Assembly (NCBI GenBank): GCA_944320815.1 | Contig: CALUIZ010000001.1 | Location: 62,001 to 126,000, forward strand | Length of the DNA: 64,000 bases | DNA from: an uncultured Phocaeicola sp. | Lineage (GTDB): Bacteria > Bacteroidota > Bacteroidia > Bacteroidales > Bacteroidaceae | Direction of reading: 5' to 3' | Shown: positions 37,888-44,657 of the stretch, one piece after another | How positions within the stretch are numbered: position 1 is the first letter of the stretch | Layout: the number at the start of each line of letters is the position of its first letter | The notes under the pieces: generated by a model | The model's input: only the letters and a program-made list of their open reading frames with translations | What the model was told of the DNA's origin: nothing | Database searches by the model: none | Translations under genes and position numbers: made by a program

Positions 37888-38793
37888 TCAATCGTTTTTA
37901 TACAAGTTGTACATATCTGACACCCATCCTTTCAATGTCTTCCTTAAAGATGCCGGAGAAATGACTTCTATCATAGCCCCTGCGCTAAGTAACCTCATTA
38001 TAAAATCGAATGTAGGAGCAAGGAACAATTCAAAGTCAGCATATTCACCGTTATTTTCCAGCAACTTCTGGCTATGATGCAAGGGAAGTGAACTCATATA
38101 TGGGATATGATTACGGTAGGCCCTGATAACTATACGTTCAGGCTTTATATTGCTGTCGGCTATAATTCCATAATAATAGGAAAAGTAATCTGAAGCGGAA
38201 AAGTCTTTGGGAACTTTGAATGTGTCTGTCGTTATTTCCAAATCTTCAATGCGATCCAGTCCGTAAATTCGGTAATCATCATAGTGAACATTGTGAGCTA
38301 AGACGTACCATCGGTTTTCAAACAGTTTTACACAGTAAGGCTCGATCGGGAACGTGTGGTTATTAGACTTGTTAAATCCGCAATAGGTGATTGTCACGAC
38401 ACGATTTTCCTTCATCGCTTCAAGCAATGTAGACAAATGATTGCGGGCGGATGGAATCTTGCTGACCAGAATCCGATCTTTCAATGAGAGGTTTTCACAG
38501 ATCAGGTTACTTACGGCAAACGAATCGAGCATCCATTTTTTCAGTTCATCTTCATCAATATCCTCTGGATTCTCTATGTAATAGAGATAACCTCCTGCCC
38601 TTTGGCAAGAGATGATTATACCGAACTGACTGAAGATAGCATCTTTCCAGCGGTTGAACGTGGATCGGCTTAGGGGCTTGTAATCACTTAAATCTTTGTT
38701 GCGCTCCCAACGGTCAGAAATTTCCTCTAGAGAAATCTTTCCCGCCTTGCGGATGGTATCTATCAGCCATGTGTATTTTTGGAGTTGTAACAT
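37888..38793 (-). CDS. WYL-domain transcriptional regulator
   Basis: 301 residues starting at 38793 (MLQLQKYTWLIDTIRKAG). The reading frame stays open another 59 codons upstream but that part runs through non-coding sequence and toward the broken rtcB. The N-terminus is a winged helix-turn-helix (ISLEEISDRW...LSRSTFNRWKDAI, about 18-55). The WYL domain lies at about 130-220 (ENRWYVLAHN, IYGLDRIEDLEIT), followed by a WCX-like C-terminal extension. WYL regulators often control phage-defence operons (BrxR and CapW are known cases). Its position ahead of DUF262 genes fits that role. Confidence 0.88.
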   Translation of the reverse strand: MLQLQKYTWLIDTIRKAGKISLEEISDRWERNKDLSDYKPLSRSTFNRWKDAIFSQFGIIISCQRAGGYLYYIENPEDIDEDELKKWMLDSFAVSNLICENLSLKDRILVSKIPSARNHLSTLLEAMKENRVVTITYCGFNKSNNHTFPIEPYCVKLFENRWYVLAHNVHYDDYRIYGLDRIEDLEITTDTFKVPKDFSASDYFSYYYGIIADSNIKPERIVIRAYRNHIPYMSSLPLHHSQKLLENNGEYADFELFLAPTFDFIMRLLSAGAMIEVISPASLRKTLKGWVSDMYNLYKND

Positions 38794-38899
38794 AATGTAT
38801 CTTATTGGCTGTGGTAAAATTAATAAAAACTTGTAACATCCAGTGCGACACCTCGGATAATACAACATAATTAACCCAATTATTTGATTCTTAACTGAA

Positions 38900-39207
38900 T
38901 TATACTGCCTTGAAATTGAAAATCGGGTGTATGATGCAATCAATGCTGACGGTTTCACCAATGTTTGCAATTATTTCCGATGCCGACTCATTACCCGGCC
39001 TGCGCCATGCGGAGCTGGACAGTTCCAATCGAGATTACCTTGTCTCCGAGATTTCCCGTAAAGCCTATAACACATCCAGCCCCTGTATACATATCGGGCA
39101 TAATCCGTATTCACATCAATGGAAAGTAATGCCTCAATCTGTTCAAGTGCACTTTGCTCAATATTATCCGTAAAAATCTTTACGTCATGTCCTTCTATTG
39201 TTCTCAT
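38900..39207 (-). pseudogene. rtcB: rtcB RNA ligase gene collapsed by several internal deletions
   Basis: Reading the minus strand in three frames recovers RtcB blocks in correct order. From the ATG at 39207: MRTIEGHDVKIFTDN and ALEQIEALLSIDV. After a frameshift: IRIMPDMYTGAGCVIGFTG (the MPDVHAG metal-binding block, with His changed to Tyr). After a second join: APHGAGRVMSR (the guanylate-accepting histidine region). After a third: EIIANIGETVSID and PIFNFKAV, then the native stop at 38900. A full rtcB is about 1.2-1.45 kb; here both ends survive in 308 bp. The promoter box is still present upstream. The sequence cannot encode an active ligase. Confidence 0.9.
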
Positions 39208-39257
39208 ATCAATAATGGTTATGGGTTATTCAATGTTGATCTACTTGTTATTCGCAG

Positions 39258-39265
39258 CAAAAGTA
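39258..39265 (-). promoter_or_regulatory. -7 promoter box facing the broken rtcB
   Basis: TACTTTTG on the minus strand, about 50 bases upstream of the rtcB start. It suggests the wreck may still be transcribed. Confidence 0.5.
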
Positions 39266-39341
39266 GCTTCTACATGTCTCACTTTTATATACAGCATTGG
39301 AAATGTTTCAGCTTGTATCGCAGATTGAGCCAGTAACTTTC

Positions 39342-39349
39342 TATCTTTG
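39342..39349 (+). promoter_or_regulatory. -7 promoter box for metallophosphoesterase gene
   Basis: TATCTTTG, 20 bases upstream of the start at 39370; no clear -33 element. Confidence 0.55.
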
Positions 39350-39369
39350 TAGGCAAAGAAGCATTAAAA

Positions 39370-39972
39370 ATGAAAATATTGCATATTTCCGACACTCACG
39401 GTTCTCATCGCAGGATTCGTAGTCTACCTGATGCAGATGTATTGGTGCATTCAGGCGACTTTACCATAAACGGCAGTGAGCAGGAAGCCTTAGACTTCAT
39501 GGATTGGTTCTGCGACCTTCCGCATCCGCAAAAGATATTCATTTGTGGAAATCATGATGACTGTCTGTACAGTGCTACCATTGACGGACTTGACAATAAT
39601 GTACATTATCTGTGCAATTCCGGTGTAGAAATTGAAGGTCTGAAGTGCTATGGTATCCCGATGTTCATGGACGACTGCATAACTGACCGCCAAACCAAGC
39701 ATTATGCAAATATCCCTGAGGATACGGATATTCTCATTACACATACACCGCCTTTCGGCATCCTCGACTTTGAAGATGGAGTCAATTACGGCTCGGAAGA
39801 GCTCCTCGCCCGCATAACAGCAATCAAACCTCGGTTGCATCTTTTCGGACATATACATTCCCAGCATGGAACAACGACTCTTGGTAGGACAACCTTTTCC
39901 AATGGTGCGATAATGAATGCCGACTATTCCAATCTAAGAAAACCGATTCTCATAGATTTTCGTAAGGGATAG
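39370..39972 (+). CDS. Calcineurin-like metallophosphoesterase
   Basis: A 200-residue single-domain enzyme. All metal-binding motifs are present in order: SDTHGS (7-12), HSGDFT near 27-32, CGNHDD near 59-64, ITHTPPFG near 122-129 and FGHIHSQHG near 154-162. Substrate unknown; relatives act on phosphodiesters, cyclic nucleotides or phosphoproteins. It is divergent from the broken rtcB and 91 bp upstream of the GNAT-AAA operon. It has its own promoter box, so it may be a separate unit of the same island. Confidence 0.9.
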   Translation: MKILHISDTHGSHRRIRSLPDADVLVHSGDFTINGSEQEALDFMDWFCDLPHPQKIFICGNHDDCLYSATIDGLDNNVHYLCNSGVEIEGLKCYGIPMFMDDCITDRQTKHYANIPEDTDILITHTPPFGILDFEDGVNYGSEELLARITAIKPRLHLFGHIHSQHGTTTLGRTTFSNGAIMNADYSNLRKPILIDFRKG

Positions 39973-40029
39973 CAAAAATATAGCAAAATATTATTTCAAC
40001 ATGTGCCGATAAATGATACATCATCGCCA

Positions 40030-40037
40030 TACTTTTG
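40030..40037 (+). promoter_or_regulatory. -7 promoter box for the GNAT-AAA operon
   Basis: TACTTTTG, 26 bases upstream of the start at 40064. The -33 region is weak. Confidence 0.55.
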
Positions 40038-40063
40038 TGCTGTAATCATAACGCAGCATAAAG

Positions 40064-41812
40064 ATGAAAGAAGTAAAGGCGAAGAAAATTGAACTAACTA
40101 CAGACAGACTCATCATCAGGACACCGGATGAAAAAGATGTCCACGATATTTTCGCGCTGATGAGCGACCTGGAAATAGCGGCAAGCACAGGATTCAGACC
40201 GATGAGTACACAGAGCGAGGCCGAAGGGAAAATCCGCAGAGAGATGAATAGCGGACTGATGTTCTGTATTTCGGAAAAGGATCTTCCGGAAAAGATTCTC
40301 GGTGTTTTTGAAATCACTCCGCACAAGACGAATACCGTTTCGGGTGAGAAATGCAATTATGAAATATGTTATTTTCTCCATAAAGAGGTCCGAGGGAAAG
40401 GCTATATGACGGAAGTCGTGGAGAGAATGAAACGTTATCTGTTCGATGAGAGAATGGCTGATTCTTTGACCATTGCCGTCCTGCCACGGAATGACGCCTC
40501 ACGCAGAGTCGCACTGAAAAGCGGTTTCACATACGAAGGTCTGGAAAGGAAATGCGGCATGAACTATCTTGATGAAGTGGTCGACCTTGAATATTATACC
40601 CTTTATAAGGAAGAATATCTCAATCCTGATGAAAAAGCACGTAAGGAAAAGCTGACTATCGCATCAAAACAAAAATGGATTAATGACGGAGGCATACTCT
40701 ACCCGATTCCAGGCTATGCTTCGTTGCTTACTTCTCCCGGTAACGGAATATTCCGCATCTATGAGCATCTGCAGACAAAACGCTTGGGACTGGAGAAGAT
40801 AGATGATACCTTCCGATTCGATTTTAAGATTTATGATCTTGATTGCGAAAATGTAATGTTGAAAGTCATAAAGACTTGGACTTCAGACCTGTTTAGAGAA
40901 AGCAACAAGAATCTCGGTGTGATTTTCAACGGACTGAAAGGAACAGGCAAGACAATCGCCGCCAAACTGCTCTGCAACCGCATCGGACTGCCTGTGATTG
41001 TCATCTCGAAACCCGTTGACGGTATGCTGGAGTTTATACAGTCGCTGCATTTTGAAGGCATTATCCTGATTGATGAAGCTGAAAAAACTTTCCGTGAAGA
41101 ACAGGAGGTTCTGCTCAAAATGATTGACGGAGTTTACAACGACATGCGGAAATTGTATATCCTGACCACCAACAAACTGTCAGTCGATGAAAATCTTTTG
41201 GGCCGTCCGGGACGCATCCGTTACATCAAGGAATTCTCCAATTTATCTGTCAAGGCAGTCAATGATGTTGTAGATGATAATCTTAAAGATATGTCCTTGA
41301 AGGAAGAAGTGCTGAAAGTGGTTGATAGTCTGGAAATTTCCACCATAGACATTCTGAAAGCCATTATTGATGAATGCAATATAATGGGGACAGTACCATC
41401 AGATTCCACTTTGAACATACCGAAGGCTAAATACAGAATGCAGATTATCAGTTTCGACAATCTTGACTTGAAATCCCATCAGGAACTGAAAGACTATATT
41501 AAAGAGTATCTGGTTTACAATGAAACGGTAGCGGGTTGGCTTCAGAAAGTTATCGGTACGGATGAAAGCAAGAAAAAGCCGAAGAAAAACATGGACTTGA
41601 TAAATGAAATGTTTGAATGCGATGTAGATATAGAATGGCAGGCAACCTCATCACTGGCTACATATATCGGCAAACGAATCGGACATAGGACAGTCATTTC
41701 AGAACCTGACAGATACGGTTTTTTTACAGTCGAATCCGACTGGGGCGATACGGAATTATGGTGTCTTTGCAATGAAATAGACATTCCATCACTTTATAGA
41801 GGAAACTTATAA
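40064..41812 (+). CDS. Fusion of a GNAT acetyltransferase and an AAA-type ATPase
   Basis: A single continuous 582-codon frame. Residues about 8-185 are a RimJ/RimL-type GNAT acetyltransferase (LTTDRLIIRTPDEKD; acetyl-CoA loop VRGKGYMTE at 109-117; PRNDASRRVALKSGF near 141-155). After a linker, residues about 280-410 form an AAA ATPase: Walker A GLKGTGKT (290-297), Walker B ILIDEAE (334-340), sensor ILTTN (366-370) and an arginine-rich GRPGRIRYI. Residues 420-582 are unassigned. I know of no standard family with this domain order. Both domains keep their key motifs. It is first in a four-gene operon, 14 bp before the dprA-like gene. Confidence 0.88.
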   Translation: MKEVKAKKIELTTDRLIIRTPDEKDVHDIFALMSDLEIAASTGFRPMSTQSEAEGKIRREMNSGLMFCISEKDLPEKILGVFEITPHKTNTVSGEKCNYEICYFLHKEVRGKGYMTEVVERMKRYLFDERMADSLTIAVLPRNDASRRVALKSGFTYEGLERKCGMNYLDEVVDLEYYTLYKEEYLNPDEKARKEKLTIASKQKWINDGGILYPIPGYASLLTSPGNGIFRIYEHLQTKRLGLEKIDDTFRFDFKIYDLDCENVMLKVIKTWTSDLFRESNKNLGVIFNGLKGTGKTIAAKLLCNRIGLPVIVISKPVDGMLEFIQSLHFEGIILIDEAEKTFREEQEVLLKMIDGVYNDMRKLYILTTNKLSVDENLLGRPGRIRYIKEFSNLSVKAVNDVVDDNLKDMSLKEEVLKVVDSLEISTIDILKAIIDECNIMGTVPSDSTLNIPKAKYRMQIISFDNLDLKSHQELKDYIKEYLVYNETVAGWLQKVIGTDESKKKPKKNMDLINEMFECDVDIEWQATSSLATYIGKRIGHRTVISEPDRYGFFTVESDWGDTELWCLCNEIDIPSLYRGNL

Positions 41813-41826
41813 CCAAAGTAGATAAT

Positions 41827-42615
41827 ATGAACGACTGTATTTTAAGTAAGGAAGATATTCTTTGTATGCAATACGCTGGGATGAATCCATCACGGATTAT
41901 GAGTCCTAAGCTTATGCCAGAAGAGTATGCGGAAGCTTTTGAAACATACATAGACAAAGCCGAGAACGTAATATTTATGCAGAAAGAATGTGGTATCACT
42001 ACACTGACATTTCAAGACGAACGCTTTCCTTATTCACTCAGAAAGATTGGGCACGATTGTCCGCCCATGATTCATTGTTTAGGTGATATGTCGCTTCTTA
42101 ATCCGAAAGCCAACCGTATTGCCATCATTGGTGCGCGTGCGGCTTCACCAATCGGGCTGGAAAAAGCGTATGAGTTGGGGAAACAGTTTGCAGAAGAAGG
42201 CAACATCATCGTTAGTGGTCTTGCCTTAGGCTGCGACAAGGCGGCACACGAGGGCTGCCTTGATGCCGGAGGACAGACGATAGCCATCGTCGCTTCCGGA
42301 CTTAACATCGTGCACCCGAAAGAGAATGCCCCACTACAACAACGGATTCTGGAAAGCGGTGGACTTATCCTTTCCGAGCAACCTTTCAACGTGAGAGCCA
42401 ATCCGACTAGGCTTGTCGCACGCAACAGATTGCAGGCTGCGTTGTCAAACACGGTTATCTTGGCGGAATGTCCACAGCAAAGCGGAAGTATGCACACCAT
42501 GCGTTTTGCACGCAAATATCACAAACGTTGTCTCGTGGTTTCATATCCGGAATATAATGATAAAAATGCGGGTAATGAATTATTAATCCATTTGAACCTT
42601 GCAAGAAGTATCTGA
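41827..42615 (+). CDS. DprA/Smf-like Rossmann protein without the C-terminal winged helix
   Basis: 262 residues. The DprA/SMF Rossmann core is clear: IAIIGARAASPIGLEKA near 96-112, IIVSGLALGCDKAAHEG near 128-144, IAIVASGLNIVHPKEN, GLILSEQPF, and ARNRLQAALSNTVILAEC, then SGSMHTMRFA. Canonical DprA loads RecA on incoming single-stranded DNA. This protein ends just after the core and lacks the DprA winged-helix tail. It sits among non-competence genes, so it is probably a specialised SLOG-type paralog (this superfamily also includes nucleotide-sensing conflict proteins). It starts 14 bp after the GNAT-AAA stop and ends 3 bp before the next gene. Confidence 0.88.
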   Translation: MNDCILSKEDILCMQYAGMNPSRIMSPKLMPEEYAEAFETYIDKAENVIFMQKECGITTLTFQDERFPYSLRKIGHDCPPMIHCLGDMSLLNPKANRIAIIGARAASPIGLEKAYELGKQFAEEGNIIVSGLALGCDKAAHEGCLDAGGQTIAIVASGLNIVHPKENAPLQQRILESGGLILSEQPFNVRANPTRLVARNRLQAALSNTVILAECPQQSGSMHTMRFARKYHKRCLVVSYPEYNDKNAGNELLIHLNLARSI

Positions 42616-42618
42616 AAC

Positions 42619-43098
42619 ATGAAGAAAGTCTTGATATTCCCGGCACCTTTTCTTGAAAAGAACCCGACTGCAGACCAACAGAACAACTATTTGTTTTCAC
42701 TGTTAAAAGACGAAACGGCTATGAGGGATATAGGCGATTTCATTGAGGTCGATGCCTTGAACAAATCTGATTATTACAAAGAAGTTCGCAAAATCATTGC
42801 TGAACGGAAACCGGACTGGGTAATTACTTCCGAAGAATCAGCCACTGCTTGTATCGGTTTTCATGGACAGAAAAAGATTTTGGTCAATCCTACCGTCACT
42901 TTTGACGATTTGAACAATGTTCCTGAGTATGCCCGACAGTACACCTACGGCTTCTTTGGAGCATTGCCGGAACAACAGAGAGGCTATGAATTGTTTCAGT
43001 CTGTTTATCCGAATGTGGTATGGTTTGTCAATGCGCCTGATTTGAGTTTGATTGATATTAAAGATATTATTTATGACATAGTCAATGAAATGATATGA
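42619..43098 (+). CDS. Small alpha/beta protein, possible degenerate hydrolase (YqiA-like)
   Basis: 159 residues, no firm family. The N-terminal MKKVLIFPAPFLE strand, the DWVITSEESATACIG segment and the KILVNPTVTFDDL segment recall small alpha/beta hydrolases of the YqiA type. There the middle segment would be the nucleophile elbow, but no clean G-x-S-x-G is present, so activity is doubtful. It is cytoplasmic with no signal peptide. Its stop overlaps the start of the DnaB-like gene by 4 bp (ATGA), so the two are translationally coupled and probably made in fixed ratio. Confidence 0.7.
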   Translation: MKKVLIFPAPFLEKNPTADQQNNYLFSLLKDETAMRDIGDFIEVDALNKSDYYKEVRKIIAERKPDWVITSEESATACIGFHGQKKILVNPTVTFDDLNNVPEYARQYTYGFFGALPEQQRGYELFQSVYPNVVWFVNAPDLSLIDIKDIIYDIVNEMI

Positions 43099-44171
43099 TT
43101 AGCAATAATTTTATAGATAGCAATTTTCCCAAAGGAATTGTAACATTGGTTGGTGCCCGTCCTGCGATGGGTAAGTCTACTTTTGCAATTTCAATGGCAA
43201 TCAGTCTTGCCAGAAGGAATCAAAAGTTTATCTATTTTTCGCTTGAGATGGATAAAGAACGGGTTGTTGATAGGATAAAACTACAAACTGATGAAAAAGA
43301 ATATGCAATGATAAGAGAAAGCTTCATTATTGACGATACTCCTTCCCTGAAAATAAGCAGTGTGCGTAAACAGCTTGAGAGTTTTCCGGTTGATTACGTT
43401 TTCATCGACTACTTGCAATTAATGGGAACAGACAGCAAAAAAGAATCTCCCGAAGCTGAATTGAAATCTCTCATATGGGATTTGAAAAAACTGGCAGAAA
43501 AACTCAATGTCGCTTTTATTGCTTTAAGCCAAATAAATAGAAGGGGAAGTCATTGTCCTGATAAAAGTGATATAGCGGTACTCTCAACGGATGATTTGAA
43601 GGGCATTCATATAACATTCCTTCATCGTGAAGGATATTATTATCGTATAAATGAACGTTATTGTAATGGCAATATAATTAGCGAGAAAACTATGTTCGTT
43701 TCTTATAAAGAAGAATTATCACACGTGACTTATCTTTATTTCGATACAGGAAAAATCGAAATGTCTGTCTGGTATAGTTGGGCTCGTTTCAAAAAGGAGA
43801 TTGCCAATTCGAATATGTTGATTCACTTTGATGAAAATGAACTTGCCGCATTTGAGAAGTCGGATGATTCCGATATGATATTCATAGAGGCCAGTGTTCC
43901 GAAAACAGCCCAAAACAGATCTCAGGAATTGGCGAACATGCTTTTGTCTCAAATACCGAAAGTAAGATTATGCAAATCACAAAATCTTGAGGTACTGATT
44001 TTCGTACAGATTCCTTTGGATGCAGGTTTTACATATAAAGAATTGAAGAATATAAATGAATTTCTAAATGCAAACCTTTTTGCTGATGCAATTCTTGGAA
44101 TTCAAATAGGAGTGGCAGTGAGAGAGGATGATGACATTAAGATAATATGTGCATTTAATTGTATCGTGTGA
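43095..44171 (+). CDS. DnaB-like RecA-fold ATPase with an unassigned C-terminal domain
   Basis: 358 residues. The first ~190 match the C-terminal motor of replicative helicase DnaB: Walker A GARPAMGKST (20-29), FSLEMDKERV, Walker B VFIDYLQLMGTDSK near 105 and the IALSQINRR sensor near 150. The DnaB N-terminal primase-binding domain is absent. Residues about 285-358 are different: the strand-helix-strand pattern (LEVLIFVQI, YKELKNINEFL, AILGIQIGVAV, DIKIICAFN) recalls the FtsZ C-terminal domain; this is a weak by-eye resemblance. It ends 4 bp before the broken rtcB2, so both were in one operon. Confidence 0.82.
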   Translation: MISNNFIDSNFPKGIVTLVGARPAMGKSTFAISMAISLARRNQKFIYFSLEMDKERVVDRIKLQTDEKEYAMIRESFIIDDTPSLKISSVRKQLESFPVDYVFIDYLQLMGTDSKKESPEAELKSLIWDLKKLAEKLNVAFIALSQINRRGSHCPDKSDIAVLSTDDLKGIHITFLHREGYYYRINERYCNGNIISEKTMFVSYKEELSHVTYLYFDTGKIEMSVWYSWARFKKEIANSNMLIHFDENELAAFEKSDDSDMIFIEASVPKTAQNRSQELANMLLSQIPKVRLCKSQNLEVLIFVQIPLDAGFTYKELKNINEFLNANLFADAILGIQIGVAVREDDDIKIICAFNCIV

Positions 44172-44175
44172 AAAT

Positions 44176-44477
44176 ATGGAGATAACAGGTCTATTTACTT
44201 CGGCAGCCGTTTATGCTGAGAGCATCGAGGATACAGCCCTTCAGTGGGTAAAGGAACAGCGACCATCCGGCTTTCGAGAGAGTAGAAATTGTGCAGATGC
44301 CCGATGTCCATGCAGGCAATTCCTGCAATGTGGGCACGGCATACAGGATTGGTGCATACCTTAATCCCGACCATGTGGGTGTAGGCATCAAATGCCGCCA
44401 AAAAGAATATCGGAATGGAAGAGTTTGAAAAATCGATGGTCAAACCCCGCTTAAATATCAAAGATATTCCCAAATGA
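44176..44477 (+). pseudogene. Second, different rtcB-family gene reduced to about 300 bp
   Basis: Begins 4 bp after the DnaB-like stop. Frame 1: MEITGLFTSAAVYAESIEDTALQWVKE, an RtcB-family N-terminus. After a frameshift near 44280: EIVQMPDVHAGNSCNVGTAYRIGAYL followed by NPDHVGVGIKC, the MPDVHAG and VGVDIGCG-type blocks of RtcB (the latter mutated). Then a jump to another frame with MEEFEKSM and an ending DIPK whose stop overlaps the next start codon. The middle and catalytic C-terminal parts of a ~1.1-kb gene are gone. Its sequence differs from the rtcB remnant at 38900-39207, so the two are not copies of each other. Confidence 0.85.
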
Positions 44478-44648
44478 AAGAAAATATATACAATTCACTG
44501 CCGGACGGGAACCACAGTCACAGAACAAAGAATAGCACGCAGTCTTCTTCTCCTGAAGCTACAGCAGTCCATCTACTTCTGGACGAGGACACAGGCATGT
44601 GAAGATGAAGGAACTCTGGAACCTGACAGAGGAAATCGTAAGCCCGTG
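44474..44648 (+). pseudogene. Decayed prfH-like gene (peptide chain release factor H)
   Basis: The ATG at 44474 overlaps the stop of the broken rtcB2 as ATGA. Shifting frame by one base gives KYIQFTAGR, which resembles the conserved PrfH N-terminus. A second frame then gives TGTTVTEQR and ARSLLLLKLQQS, resembling the region after the GGQ loop in PrfH (SGxxV...ERSQ...KRLARLLL). Near the end LEPDRGNRKPV recalls the hallmark LERGNPV. PrfH and an RtcB paralog are known to be encoded side by side and to repair ribosomes damaged at the decoding centre, so the neighbourhood supports the call. The similarity was judged by eye from short pieces. Confidence 0.6.
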
Positions 44649-44657
44649 GCTGCGGCA

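Noticed and set aside
38971-39207. A 78-residue hypothetical protein
   Set aside because: It is only the first frame of the broken rtcB; other RtcB blocks lie in the other frames of the same strand.
44149-44364. A 71-residue hypothetical protein
   Set aside because: It is the first frame of the second rtcB remnant, frameshifted after about 44280.
33151-44657. Prophage or integrative conjugative element
   Set aside because: No integrase, capsid, terminase, relaxase or Tra genes are visible; the DnaB-like gene lacks the replicative N-terminal domain.
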